Shown: positions 40,131 to 48,844, numbered from the stretch's first letter. The stretch is 64,000 nt of DNA from an uncultured Oscillospiraceae bacterium (GCA_934589145.1 CAKTNW010000007.1:17692-81691); one strand, 5' to 3'. Made by a program: numbers and translations. The notes: generated by a model not told the origin, from the letters alone.

Positions 40131-40460
40131 ATGACGAGCGTCATTTTCCACACCGTGGAAGACCGCATCATCGGATTTGATGCACAGGGACACAGCGGAT
40201 ACGGCGAAGAGGGCGAGGATATCGTCTGCGCCGCCGTGACCAGCGCCGTAAGGCTGGTGGAAGCCACCGTCAACGACGTGATGGGGCTGTGTGCCTCCGT
40301 GAAGGTCAACCAGGAGACCGCCGCCATCTCGCTCCGTTTGCCCGGAGGACTGGCGCCCACTGCGGAATCCACCTGTCAGAATCTCATGACGGGACTGATG
40401 GTCTATCTGGCCCAGCTTCACGACGAATATCCGGAACACATCGAGGTGATGGAGGCGTAA
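40131..40460 (+). CDS. prp: Ribosomal-processing cysteine protease Prp
   Basis: A 109-residue protease of the Prp family that cuts the N-terminal extension from L27. The catalytic pair is visible: His in DAQGHSGYGEEGEDIVCAAV and the Cys in the same stretch (about residues 20-36), followed by a helix. The gene lies between rplU and rpmA, 9 bases after rplU, the arrangement in which the family was characterised. L27 here has the matching extension, so the substrate is encoded next door. GGTGACAGC precedes the ATG. Confidence 0.93.
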   Translation: MTSVIFHTVEDRIIGFDAQGHSGYGEEGEDIVCAAVTSAVRLVEATVNDVMGLCASVKVNQETAAISLRLPGGLAPTAESTCQNLMTGLMVYLAQLHDEYPEHIEVMEA

Positions 40461-40502
40461 GCTTCCGCCCTTCGTATCTTTCAGAAAGGATGGTACTGCG
40501 AA

Positions 40503-40784
40503 ATGTTGCACATTGGTCTGCAGTTCTTCGCCCATAAAAAAGGTATGGGCTCCACCAAGAACGGCCGCGACTCCGAGTCCAAGCGCCTTGGCCCCAAGCG
40601 CGCTGACGGTCAGTTCGTTCTGGCTGGCAACATCCTTGTTCGCCAGCGCGGCACCCACATTCACCCCGGCACCAACGTGGGCAAGGGTACCGACGACACC
40701 CTGTTCGCCAAGGCTGACGGCGTTGTCCGCTTTGAGCGTCTGGGCAAGGATCGTAAGCAGGTTTCTGTTTACCCCGCCGAGTAA
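40503..40784 (+). CDS. rpmA: Ribosomal protein L27 with cleavable N-terminal extension
   Basis: A 93-residue 50S protein. The mature start [15 protein letters not shown] is preceded by MLHIGLQFF, which matches the LxxFF|A sequence cut by Prp in Firmicutes. The cut lies after FF, leaving an AHKKG N-terminus at the peptidyl transferase centre. The remainder ([20 protein letters not shown], then [14 protein letters not shown]) is standard L27. AGAAAGGATGG precedes the ATG. It ends the rplU-prp-rpmA operon. Confidence 0.97.
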   Translation: MLHIGLQFFAHKKGMGSTKNGRDSESKRLGPKRADGQFVLAGNILVRQRGTHIHPGTNVGKGTDDTLFAKADGVVRFERLGKDRKQVSVYPAE

Positions 40785-40797
40785 TTTTGTCTTGATC

Positions 40798-40833
40798 AAA
40801 AGCACGCCTGCCGCACGGCAGGCGTGTTTTTTT
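40798..40833 (+). terminator. Terminator of the rplU-prp-rpmA operon
   Basis: GCACGCCTGCC, loop GCAC, GGCAGGCGTGT followed by seven T. It isolates the toxin-antitoxin-like locus from readthrough. Confidence 0.92.
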
Positions 40834-40846
40834 GATGTGGTGTATA

Positions 40847-40875
40847 TTGACAAAGTGCATGGGACGTGATACGCT
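40847..40875 (+). promoter_or_regulatory. Plus-strand promoter, toxin-like mRNA
   Basis: TTGACA and TACGCT are separated by 17 bases: a good -35 and a weaker -10. The predicted start is near 40882. Confidence 0.65.
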
Positions 40876-40883
40876 TGTTCGTA

Positions 40884-40893
40884 CAAGGGTATC
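40884..40893 (+). repeat. DRa-like repeat in mRNA 5' end
   Basis: CAAGGGTATC, at the 5' end of the plus transcript, recurs as the first bases of the minus transcript (41088 to 41079). Confidence 0.7.
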
Positions 40894-40900
40894 TTACATA

Positions 40901-40918
40901 GCGGGGCGGTTTTGATCC
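40901..40918 (+). repeat. DRb-like repeat in mRNA 5' end
   Basis: GCGGGGCGGTTTTGATCC matches the minus-strand GAGCGGTTTGGTCC at 41073 to 41060 over the core GCGGTTT.G.TCC. With the DRa copy this gives two shared blocks in the two RNAs. Confidence 0.65.
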
Positions 40919-40942
40919 TATCCCTCCGAAAGGAGGTGATAG
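40918..40942 (+). promoter_or_regulatory. Hairpin burying the Shine-Dalgarno of the 26-residue ORF
   Basis: CTATCCCTCC (40918-40927), loop GAAA, GGAGG (40932-40936), bulged T, GATAG (40938-40942). The whole perfect ribosome binding site AAAGGAGGTGAT is in the 3' arm, so translation should be blocked unless the hairpin opens. Confidence 0.8.
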
Positions 40943-40944
40943 CT

Positions 40945-41025
40945 TTGAGAATTACTTTCCATGTAGGCAACTTTACGGTTACCATCATTATCAAGGAAAG
41001 GAAAAACCGCCACTCTGCCAAGTGA
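40945..41025 (+). CDS. 26-residue peptide, candidate type I toxin
   Basis: TTG at 40945 lies 8 bases after a perfect GGAGG and opens a 27-codon frame ending in TGA at 41023. The peptide starts MRITFHVGNF, has a short hydrophobic beta-type core FTVTIII near residues 10-16, and a basic tail KERKNRHSAK. Strengths are the ribosome binding site, the fixed place between leader hairpin and terminator (the stop codon lies in the terminator stem), and the two convergent promoters. The shape, hydrophobic then charged, agrees loosely with type I toxins, but it is shorter and less hydrophobic than Fst. I recognise no described family; a leader peptide is the main alternative. Confidence 0.55.
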   Translation: MRITFHVGNFTVTIIIKERKNRHSAK

Positions 41026-41033
41026 CGGTTTTC
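41002..41033. terminator. Shared bidirectional terminator of the convergent RNAs
   Basis: AAAACCGCCACT, loop CTGCCA, AGTGACGGTTTT (one C-A mismatch), with A and T runs outside. It lies over the end of the small ORF and is used from both sides, so the two RNAs overlap by about 30 bases. Confidence 0.8.
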
Positions 41034-41088
41034 TTCTTAGAAAAATAGTCATGTAACAGGGACCAAACCGCTCTGCTTGATACCCTTG
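41002..41088 (-). ncRNA. Predicted antisense RNA of the toxin-like locus
   Basis: From the promoter at 41094-41121 to the terminator at 41002-41033, about 85 bases. It contains no credible ORF. It begins with the DRa and DRb copies (CAAGGGTATC, then GAGCGGTTTGGTCC) and ends in the shared terminator stem, so it can pair with the plus RNA at both ends. Confidence 0.6.
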
Positions 41089-41093
41089 CTTTT

Positions 41094-41121
41094 ATTATAC
41101 CAATTTTGCGTTGATTGTCAA
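41094..41121 (-). promoter_or_regulatory. Minus-strand promoter, antisense RNA
   Basis: On the minus strand TTGACA and TATAAT are consensus, with a 16-base spacer. This is the stronger of the two convergent promoters, as expected for an antitoxin RNA kept in excess. Confidence 0.8.
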
Positions 41122-41148
41122 GCACGACATATCTTCTTTCCCTTGCCC

Positions 41149-41177
41149 TTGACGCAGGGCGGCTTTTCCGCTAAAAT
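41149..41177 (+). promoter_or_regulatory. Sigma-A promoter of obg
   Basis: TTGACG and TAAAAT are separated by 17 bases, 53 bases before the ATG of obg. It overlaps no part of the convergent RNAs. Confidence 0.6.
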
Positions 41178-41229
41178 AGGATATACTAGGTGTAAAAGGC
41201 ACATTTTTCAGATAGAACGAGGTAACACA

Positions 41230-42510
41230 ATGGCAAACGGATTCATCGACAAGGCACGCATCACCTGCCGCGCCGGCAACGGAGGCAACGGCGCGGTGGC
41301 CTTCCATCGGGAGAAATACATTGCCGCCGGCGGCCCGGACGGCGGCGACGGCGGCGACGGCGGTTCCATCATCCTGAAGGTGGACGACAACATGTCCACC
41401 CTGATGGACTTCCGCTACAAGCGCAAATATGTGGCGTCCAACGGCGTGGACGGCCAGGGCGGCCGCAAGTCCGGCAAGGACGGCCAGAGCCTGACCATCC
41501 GCGTGCCCCGGGGCACGCTGGTGCGGGACGCCGAGACCGGCGAGATCATCAAGGATATGTCCGACGACCAGCCCTATGTGCTGTGCAAGGGCGGCCGGGG
41601 CGGCTGGGGCAACCAGCACTTCGCCACCCCCACCCGTCAGGTGCCCCGCTTTGCCAAGGCGGGCCTGCCCGGCGAGAGCCACGACGTGGTGCTGGAACTG
41701 AAGCTGCTGGCGGACGTGGGTCTGGTGGGCTTCCCCAACGTGGGCAAATCCACGCTGCTGAGCGTGGTGACCAAGGCCCATCCCAAGATCGCCAACTATC
41801 ACTTCACCACCCTGTACCCCAATCTGGGCGTGGTGTATGTGGACGAGGGCGTCAGCTTCGTCATGGCCGACATCCCCGGCATTATCGAGGGCGCCAGCGA
41901 GGGCGCGGGCCTGGGCCACGACTTCCTGCGGCACATCGACCGCTGCCGCCTGCTGGTGCATCTGGTGGATGTCTCCGGCAGCGAGGGCCGCGACCCCATC
42001 GCGGATTTCGACGCCATCAACGCCGAGCTGAAGGAGTACAGCCCCGAGCTGGCCACCCGTCCCCAGATCGCCGTGGCCAACAAAACCGACCTTCTCATGG
42101 ACGAGGAGCAGCTTGACGCCTTCCGCGCCCATGTGGAGGAGCTGGGCTATGAGTTCTTCGCCATGTCCGCCGCCACCCACCAGGGTACCCGTGAGCTGGT
42201 GCGGCACATCGCCCAGCGGCTCATTGAGCTGCCGCCGGTGACGGTGTACGAGCCGGAGTATGTGCCCCGCCCGCCTCAGATCGACACCTCCGAGCCCCTG
42301 GAGATCCACCGGGAGGACGACACCTGGCTGGTGGAGGGCCCGTGGCTGCAAAGGCTCATGGCCAACATCAATTTCTCCGACTACGAAAGCCGGATGTATT
42401 TCGACAAAATGCTGCGCCAGAGCGGTCTGTTCGACCGGCTGGAGCAGATGGGCATCCAGGACGGTCACATCGTCAGCATGTACGACCTGGAATTCGAGTA
42501 CCAGCGTTGA
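41230..42510 (+). CDS. obg: GTPase Obg
   Basis: A 426-residue essential GTPase for large ribosomal subunit assembly and stress control. The N-terminal glycine-rich Obg fold is at about 1-158 (CRAGNGGNGAVAFHREKYIA, GGDGGDGGS, then NQHFATPTRQVPRFA). The G domain follows, with P-loop GFPNVGKST (about 165-173), switch 2 DIPGIIEGASEGAGLGHDFL (about 212-231), NKTDLL (about 281-286) and SAATHQG. The C-terminal OCT domain ends the protein (about 350-426, VEGPWLQRLMANINFSDYES). ATG at 41230 has GAACGAGGTAACACA upstream. Confidence 0.97.
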   Translation: MANGFIDKARITCRAGNGGNGAVAFHREKYIAAGGPDGGDGGDGGSIILKVDDNMSTLMDFRYKRKYVASNGVDGQGGRKSGKDGQSLTIRVPRGTLVRDAETGEIIKDMSDDQPYVLCKGGRGGWGNQHFATPTRQVPRFAKAGLPGESHDVVLELKLLADVGLVGFPNVGKSTLLSVVTKAHPKIANYHFTTLYPNLGVVYVDEGVSFVMADIPGIIEGASEGAGLGHDFLRHIDRCRLLVHLVDVSGSEGRDPIADFDAINAELKEYSPELATRPQIAVANKTDLLMDEEQLDAFRAHVEELGYEFFAMSAATHQGTRELVRHIAQRLIELPPVTVYEPEYVPRPPQIDTSEPLEIHREDDTWLVEGPWLQRLMANINFSDYESRMYFDKMLRQSGLFDRLEQMGIQDGHIVSMYDLEFEYQR

Positions 42511-42524
42511 GACCGCATAAAGGG

Positions 42525-42562
42525 CACCTCCGCCGCGCACACTAGCGACGGAGGTGTTTTTT
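42525..42562 (+). terminator. Terminator of obg, overlapping next ribosome binding site
   Basis: CACCTCCG pairs with CGGAGGTG around 16 bases and is followed by six T. The 3' arm is also the GGAGGTG ribosome binding site of the small gene at 42563, so termination and translation signals share the same bases. Confidence 0.8.
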
Positions 42563-42742
42563 ATGAAGTATGCCATCGATCTGACCGATCTGCTCAACAA
42601 TGATCCCCAGGCGTATACCTATTTTTACGCCCTGCCCGCCCAGACCCAGACCGACCTGCGCAAGCGGGACATCCGCAGCATGGAGGAGCTGAAGGCCGCC
42701 ACGGCAGACCTGGCCTACGCCGATCGCCCGGACGTGTTCTGA
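42563..42742 (+). CDS. Small hypothetical protein downstream of obg
   Basis: A 59-residue acidic cytosolic protein, with ATG preceded by GGAGGTG. It reads MKYAIDLTDLLNNDPQAYT at the start and MEELKAATADLAYADRPDVF at the end, compatible with a helical bundle with a middle hinge (LPAQTQTDLRKRDIRS). No known domain. It is a believable real gene because the sequence has protein-like composition and a strong ribosome binding site, although the T run of the upstream terminator ends only one base before the ATG. If transcribed from the obg promoter it would depend on terminator readthrough, and in such RNA the ribosome binding site would be paired. Confidence 0.62.
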   Translation: MKYAIDLTDLLNNDPQAYTYFYALPAQTQTDLRKRDIRSMEELKAATADLAYADRPDVF

Positions 42743-42777
42743 GAGGACGGCGCCGCATCGGATGCCGACAGCGTTTC

Positions 42778-42814
42778 GCGGGGCGGGGCATGGCCGCCCC
42801 GCCCTGCGTTTTTT
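42778..42814. terminator. Terminator between small gene and DUF4358 lipoprotein
   Basis: GGGCGGGGC pairs with GCCCCGCCC, followed by TGCG and six T on the plus strand. Confidence 0.8.
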
Positions 42815-43388
42815 ACTTCACCACGATCTGATTGCTGGCGGAGCCGAAGAGCTCCTGCCAGGCGGCGTCCACCTTGGCGGCCTCGTCCTGGGCCAGCTTG
42901 GCCTCGTCGGCGGTGTTATCGTCCGGGAGCTGTCCCAGGATCAGCAGCGCCACATAGTTGCCGCTGACGAACAGGCGGGCCTGCTGCACCATGGGCAGAT
43001 TCATGTCGTACATCTTGCTGTAATCCAGCACCTGGTCATAGCCGGTCTGCAGCGCCGCGGCGGCATCCTGGGCGTAGCCGTCCTTCACCTTCAGCACCAC
43101 GGCGGTGCTGGCGTCCAGGGCGCTGTTCTCGCTGCTCTCGGCGGCCCAACTGTCGATCTGGCTCATGTCCAGACCGTAGTAGTTGGTCATGCGGTCCTCA
43201 TCCTCGGCCAGATCGCAGCCGTAGCTGTCGCCCAGTTTTTCCTTCAGGGCGTCCAGCACCTGCTGGGCCGTCATGTCGGCGGCGGGAGCGGGATCGTTCT
43301 TGTTGTCGTCCTGCTTGCCGCCGCAGGCGGCCAGAGACAGCACCATCATCAGCGCCAGCAGCGCGGTCACTTTTTTCATCATGTTCAT
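42813..43388 (-). CDS. DUF4358-type lipoprotein
   Basis: A 191-residue exported lipoprotein. The signal MKKVTALLALMMVLSLAAC has a lipobox LAAC, so Cys22 is lipidated. After an Asp/Lys/Pro linker, the domain (about 40-185) starts AQQVLDALKEKLGDSYGCDL and contains DASTAVVLKVKDGYAQDAAAA (about 91-110, DUF4358-like) and VQQARLFVSGNYVALLILGQL. The function of DUF4358 is unknown; the small Cys/Asp pattern gives no catalytic clue. It is alone on the minus strand, divergent from dinB, and shares a terminator with the small gene at 42563. Confidence 0.82.
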   Translation of the reverse strand: MNMMKKVTALLALMMVLSLAACGGKQDDNKNDPAPAADMTAQQVLDALKEKLGDSYGCDLAEDEDRMTNYYGLDMSQIDSWAAESSENSALDASTAVVLKVKDGYAQDAAAALQTGYDQVLDYSKMYDMNLPMVQQARLFVSGNYVALLILGQLPDDNTADEAKLAQDEAAKVDAAWQELFGSASNQIVVK

Positions 43389-43538
43389 GGTTCAAAACCT
43401 TCCTTTCAGTTTGTTTACGCCCTGTTAGACGGAGGCGGCGGGAGAAAGGTTCCCGGTTTTCCAAAAAATTTTCCGCTTTTCAAGCGGCGGGAGATGTGCT
43501 ATACTATCCTCGAACAAAAGAACGAGGGAGGGGCGGAC

Positions 43539-44750
43539 GTGGCCGACCGTGTGATCTTACATTGCGATCTGAACTGCTTTTTCGCGTCGGTGGAGCTTTT
43601 AAGCTATCCGGCACTGCGTGACGTGCCGGTGGCGGTGTGCGGCGACCCGGAGTTCCGCCATGGCATCGTGCTGGCCAAGAACGAGGCCGCCAAGCGCCTG
43701 GGCGTGAAAACGGCGGAGACCATCTGGCAGGCCAAGCGGAAGGCGCCCAACCTCATCACCCTGCCGCCCCATCACGGGCTGTATCAGGAGTACAGCCGGA
43801 AGGTCAACGCCATCTACGGCCAGTATACCGACCTGGTGGAGCCCTTCGGCATCGACGAGAGCTGGCTGGACATCACCGGCAGCATGCACCTGTTCGGCGG
43901 CGACGGCAAGGCCATCGCAGACCAGTTGCGCGACCGGCTGCGGCAGGAGCTGGGGCTGACCATCTCGGTGGGCGTCAGCTTCAACAAGATCTTCGCCAAG
44001 CTGGGCAGCGACTACAAAAAGCCTGACGCCACCACCGTCATCAGCCGGGACAACTGGCAGGACATCGTGTGGCCCCTGCCGGTGGGCGACCTGCTGGGGG
44101 TGGGCCGCTCCGCCCAGAAGCTGCTGGGACAGTACGGGGTGGAGACCATCGGCCAACTGGCGGCCTTCCCACGGGAGACGCTGGAGACACTGATGGGCAA
44201 GCACGGGGCCCAGCTCCACGACTACGCCAACGGCCTGGAGAACAGTCCCGTCCGGCCCCAGCATGAGACTGAGCCGGTGAAATCCGTGGGCAATGGCACC
44301 ACCTATCCCGCCAATCTGACCCGGTGGGAGCAGGTGCGGGGCGGGCTTTCAGCGTTGGCCGACAGCGTGGCGCTGCGGCTGCGGCGGCATAATATGTACT
44401 GCGGCGGCGTGGCGCTGACCATCCGGTACGCCGATTTCCGCCAGTTCAGCCGCCAGACCCGGCTGGAGAGCCCCACCCATCTGCAAAAGGACATCTATCG
44501 CGCGGCGCTGACCCTGGCCCAGCAATCGTGGCACGCGCCGGAGCCCATCCGGGCCCTGACGGTCACGGCGCTGTATCTGACGCCGGACGGCGAGAGCTAT
44601 CAGCAGCTCGACCTGCTGGCGGGGGAGAGCGCCAGCAGGGACGAGAAACAGGAGCGGCTGGAGCAGGCCATGGACGCCATCCGCGGCAAGTTCGGCAAGG
44701 ACGCCATCACCTTCGGCAATACGGGGAAATTTGGAGGCTGGGACGACTGA
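43539..44750 (+). CDS. dinB: DNA polymerase IV
   Basis: A 403-residue Y-family polymerase for translesion synthesis. Palm/fingers landmarks are HCDLNCFFASVELL (about 8-21, metal-binding Asp), VLAKNEAAKRLGVKTAE (about 49-65), FGIDESWLDITGS (about 106-118, the second acidic cluster D-E) and SVGVSFNKIFAKLGSDYKKP (about 148-167). A helix-hairpin-helix thumb (VGRSAQKLLGQYGVETIGQL) and the little-finger domain follow. The start is a GTG: there is no suitable ATG, and GGGAGGGG lies 9 bases upstream. A TATACT at 43499-43504 is a possible -10. The frame can be read back into an unrelated upstream stretch, which should not be included. Confidence 0.93.
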   Translation: MADRVILHCDLNCFFASVELLSYPALRDVPVAVCGDPEFRHGIVLAKNEAAKRLGVKTAETIWQAKRKAPNLITLPPHHGLYQEYSRKVNAIYGQYTDLVEPFGIDESWLDITGSMHLFGGDGKAIADQLRDRLRQELGLTISVGVSFNKIFAKLGSDYKKPDATTVISRDNWQDIVWPLPVGDLLGVGRSAQKLLGQYGVETIGQLAAFPRETLETLMGKHGAQLHDYANGLENSPVRPQHETEPVKSVGNGTTYPANLTRWEQVRGGLSALADSVALRLRRHNMYCGGVALTIRYADFRQFSRQTRLESPTHLQKDIYRAALTLAQQSWHAPEPIRALTVTALYLTPDGESYQQLDLLAGESASRDEKQERLEQAMDAIRGKFGKDAITFGNTGKFGGWDD

Positions 44751-44801
44751 ACAACAGCCAAGGTCAAATTGTAAATTTTCCTTGATGATCCGGCGGCGGC
44801 A

Positions 44802-44830
44802 TTGCAAAACGGGACAAAGCGTGCTAAGAT
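44802..44830 (+). promoter_or_regulatory. Sigma-A promoter of the LTA-synthase-like gene
   Basis: TTGCAA and TAAGAT are separated by 17 bases, with a 60-base leader before the ATG at 44898. Confidence 0.65.
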
Positions 44831-44897
44831 AGTAAAACTGCCTATTCGACAAAATTTACCGTATTCGTCCCGGCTGCGGGACGATCAAGGAGACTTT

Positions 44898-47006
44898 ATG
44901 GATCACGAGAATCAAATCCCCCAGGAGAAGGAGGCTGTTCCCAAGCGCAGTCTCTGGCCCCTGTTTTTCCTGCCCATGGCGCTGCTGTACCATGAGATGC
45001 TGCTGCACATCTTTGACCGCACCATCCTGTTCTGGGACATGCCGCTGGTATATATCCTGCTGTTTTCCGCCGCCATCGGCTTTCTGCTGTCGGCGCTGGT
45101 GGATTTGCTGCCCCGCCGAGCCGCACATATCGTCACCTACGTCCTGTGTATCTTCTGGACGGTGCTGACGTGCATCGAATACTGCTGCAAGAGCTATTTC
45201 AAGACCTATTGGGGTCTGAGCTTCATCACCCAGATGACCGGCAACGTGGTGGGCAATTTCTTCACCACCATGGTGGAGATCATCCTCAGCCGCATCGTGT
45301 TCATCGTGCTGGCCTTCGTGCCGCTGATCGCGCTGATCATCTTCCGCCGCCATCTGCTGCCGGGCAAGGCCCTCCGCGGCCGGACGCGGCTCATCGCCCT
45401 GACGGTGTTCCTGGTGTGCCAGGCCGCAGGCTCCGCCCTGTGCTATACCGGAAATGACCGGGCGGACTATACCTATAACTACGTCACCGACTACGCCGTG
45501 CCCCGGTTCGGCCTGGCGGCCACCATCCGCCTGGAGGCTCAGTACGCCCTGATGGGCCTGCCGGACGCCCCGGTGATCGAGGTGGCGGAGCCGGAGCCGG
45601 AACCCGATCCGGAGCCGGTGGTGTACGACTATAACAAGATGGAGCTGGATTTCACCGCCACGTCCGACCTGGTGGGCGGCTCCACGCTGGAGAACATGCA
45701 CAAGTACTTCAGCAGCAAGACCGCCAGCCAGAAGAACGAGTATACCGGCATGTTCGCAGGGAAGAACCTGATCCAGATCACCGCCGAGGCCTTCTCCCCT
45801 TACGTCATCAGCAAGGAGCTGACGCCCACCCTGTATAAGCTGACCCACGAGGGCTTCGTGTTCACCAACTACTACCAGCCCGGCTGGGGCCAGTCCACCA
45901 CCGGCGGCGAATTCGCCCACATGACCGGCATCATCCCCACCTGGGTCAACGGCAACCTCAGCTTCTACGCCAGCCATCAGGACTATATGCCCTTTGCCCT
46001 GGGCAACCAGTTCCGGGCGCTGGGCTATACCACCGTGGCCTATCACAACAACTCCTACACCTACTACAACCGGCATCTCACCCATCCCAACCTGGGCTAT
46101 GACTACTACGGCCAGGGCAACGGCCTGAACATCACCGGCCCCGGCTGGCCCTACTCCGATCTGGAGATGATGGAGCTGACCGCCCCGGCGTATATCGAGG
46201 ATTACGTCCAGAACGGCAAGCCCTTCCACGCCTACTATATGTCCGTCAGCGGCCACGCCAACTGGGGCTGGGGCAACGCCATGTCCGCCAAGAACCGCGA
46301 GGCCGCCGTGGCGGCCTATCCCGACGCCTCCCAGCCGGTGCAGGGCTATATCGCCGCCAATCTGGAGCTGGAATATGCCCTGACCTATCTGCTGGAGCAG
46401 CTGGAGGCTGCCGGGATCGCCGACGACACCGTCATCTGCCTGACCGCCGACCACTATCCCTACGCCCTGGTCACCGACAGCGGCGACTACTATCAGGAGC
46501 TCAGCGGCAGGCAGGACAGCGAGCTGGACATCTCCCGCTATAAGAACACCTGGCTGCTGTGGAGCGGCAGCATGGAGGAGAGCGTCACCGTCAAGACCCC
46601 CTGCTCCGCCATCGACATCCTGCCCACCCTCAGCAATCTCTTCGGCCTGGAGTTCGACTCCCGGCTCATGTCGGGCCACGACGTGTTCGCCCAGAACTAT
46701 AACGCCGCCCAGGCCAGCACCTGCATGCCGCTGGTGATCCTGCCCACCAACCGGGGGTACAGCTGGATCACCGCCGCCGGCACCTATGACGCCAAGACCC
46801 GCACCTTCACGCCCAACTACGGCATCACCGTGGCGGACGACTATGTGGACACGGTGTCGGCGCTGGTGGACGCCAAGTACTCCTATGCCCGGCAGTTGAT
46901 CCAGTACGACTATGCCGGTGTGGTGCTGCACCATCCCCAGGCCACCCATGTGATGGCCGCGCCCCCCAAGCCCCCTGCCGCCAGCACGGAAGAGCCGGTG
47001 GAATAG
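44898..47006 (+). CDS. Lipoteichoic-acid-synthase-like membrane sulfatase
   Basis: A 702-residue protein of the LtaS/phosphoglycerol transferase group. Five membrane segments are in residues 15-190 (LWPLFFLPMALLYHEMLLHI is first). A linker rich in E-P (AEPEPEPDPEPVV, about 228-240) leads to a large extracellular alkaline-phosphatase-like domain (about 300-660). It has NLIQITAEAFSPYVIS (about 289-304) in the position of the metal-binding N-x-E region, GWGQSTTGGEFAHMTG (about 331-346, T/S nucleophile loop) and late CLTADHYPYALV (about 512-523, the D-H metal pair). It would transfer glycerophosphate from phosphatidylglycerol to a teichoic-acid-type polymer. AAGGAGAC precedes the ATG. Confidence 0.9.
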   Translation: MDHENQIPQEKEAVPKRSLWPLFFLPMALLYHEMLLHIFDRTILFWDMPLVYILLFSAAIGFLLSALVDLLPRRAAHIVTYVLCIFWTVLTCIEYCCKSYFKTYWGLSFITQMTGNVVGNFFTTMVEIILSRIVFIVLAFVPLIALIIFRRHLLPGKALRGRTRLIALTVFLVCQAAGSALCYTGNDRADYTYNYVTDYAVPRFGLAATIRLEAQYALMGLPDAPVIEVAEPEPEPDPEPVVYDYNKMELDFTATSDLVGGSTLENMHKYFSSKTASQKNEYTGMFAGKNLIQITAEAFSPYVISKELTPTLYKLTHEGFVFTNYYQPGWGQSTTGGEFAHMTGIIPTWVNGNLSFYASHQDYMPFALGNQFRALGYTTVAYHNNSYTYYNRHLTHPNLGYDYYGQGNGLNITGPGWPYSDLEMMELTAPAYIEDYVQNGKPFHAYYMSVSGHANWGWGNAMSAKNREAAVAAYPDASQPVQGYIAANLELEYALTYLLEQLEAAGIADDTVICLTADHYPYALVTDSGDYYQELSGRQDSELDISRYKNTWLLWSGSMEESVTVKTPCSAIDILPTLSNLFGLEFDSRLMSGHDVFAQNYNAAQASTCMPLVILPTNRGYSWITAAGTYDAKTRTFTPNYGITVADDYVDTVSALVDAKYSYARQLIQYDYAGVVLHHPQATHVMAAPPKPPAASTEEPVE

Positions 47007-47015
47007 CATATGATC

Positions 47016-47047
47016 AAAAGGCAGCTCCCATTGGGAGCTGCCTTTTT
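47016..47047 (+). terminator. Terminator of the LTA-synthase-like gene
   Basis: AAAAGGCAGCTCCCA and TGGGAGCTGCCTTTT pair around one T, followed by T residues. Confidence 0.92.
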
Positions 47048-47095
47048 GATACGATTTTGTATAGATGGAATAAAATATAACAGGATGTATACGGA

Positions 47096-47659
47096 TTACT
47101 GGCCCTTTGCCACCTTTTCCTCCGTCTCTTTGCGGACGGCCTCCCGCAGGGCGGTCAGGTAGGGAGAGAAGGCCACGTTGTCGTTGGCGTAGGTCATGTT
47201 CAGCTCGTACTCCAGGGGCAGCCAGGTGTCCAGCGGCGACTCGTTGTGGGAGATCACCGCCTCCAGCTTGTCCAGGGCCTTATAGACCCTGGCCTCCGGC
47301 GTCTCCAGGGCGTCCATCTCGGCGTACAGCGCCGCCATATCCTCCCGATAGGGCTGGGGCAGGGCGGCCACCCACCGGGCCAGCAGGCCGTCCTCCTTGG
47401 CGGTGTCGGCGGCGGTCTTCTCGAAGGAGGGGATGTCGCCGGTGAAGCACTCGCCCAGGTCGTGGATCAGGCACATCCGCATCACCTTGTCCATATCCAG
47501 CGCCGGGAATTCGTCCCGCATGAGATAGGCCATCAGCGTGACGCGCCAGCTATGCTCCGCCACGCTCTCGTGGCGGCCCTGGCTGGTATAGCAGTGGCGG
47601 GTGGTGTCCTTCAGGCGTTCCGCCGTGTGCAGAACGGCCAGCAGATCGGTGGGATTCAT
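47096..47659 (-). CDS. HD-domain nucleotidase-like hydrolase (YfbR/HDDC2 type)
   Basis: A 187-residue HD-domain phosphohydrolase. The metal ligands are visible: His in RHESVAEHSWRVTLMAYLMR (about 29-48), the H-D pair in MCLIHDLGECFTGDIP (about 62-77), and a late Asp in KALDKLEAVISHN (about 126-138). The pattern fits the YfbR/HDDC2 group, which removes phosphate from 5'-deoxyribonucleotides; the exact substrate is not readable. The ATG at 47659 follows GGAGG. A terminator upstream (47685-47720) separates it from ftsZ. Confidence 0.87.
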   Translation of the reverse strand: MNPTDLLAVLHTAERLKDTTRHCYTSQGRHESVAEHSWRVTLMAYLMRDEFPALDMDKVMRMCLIHDLGECFTGDIPSFEKTAADTAKEDGLLARWVAALPQPYREDMAALYAEMDALETPEARVYKALDKLEAVISHNESPLDTWLPLEYELNMTYANDNVAFSPYLTALREAVRKETEEKVAKGQ

Positions 47660-47684
47660 AGAAAATTGCCTCCTGAATTCAGAA

Positions 47685-47720
47685 ATAAAGGCCGTTTACC
47701 GGGTGGTAAACGGCCTTTTA
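47685..47720 (-). terminator. Terminator of ftsZ
   Basis: AAAGGCCGTTTACC, loop GGGT, GGTAAACGGCCTTT: a 14-base stem, followed by TATTTC on the minus strand, just after the ftsZ stop. Confidence 0.9.
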
Positions 47721-47728
47721 TGCACGCT

Positions 47729-48844
<1,116 letters not shown>

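Noticed and set aside
42762..43538. A 260-residue N-terminal extension of DinB
   Set aside because: The frame is open by chance over the DUF4358 gene on the other strand; the Pol IV domain starts exactly at the GTG at 43539.
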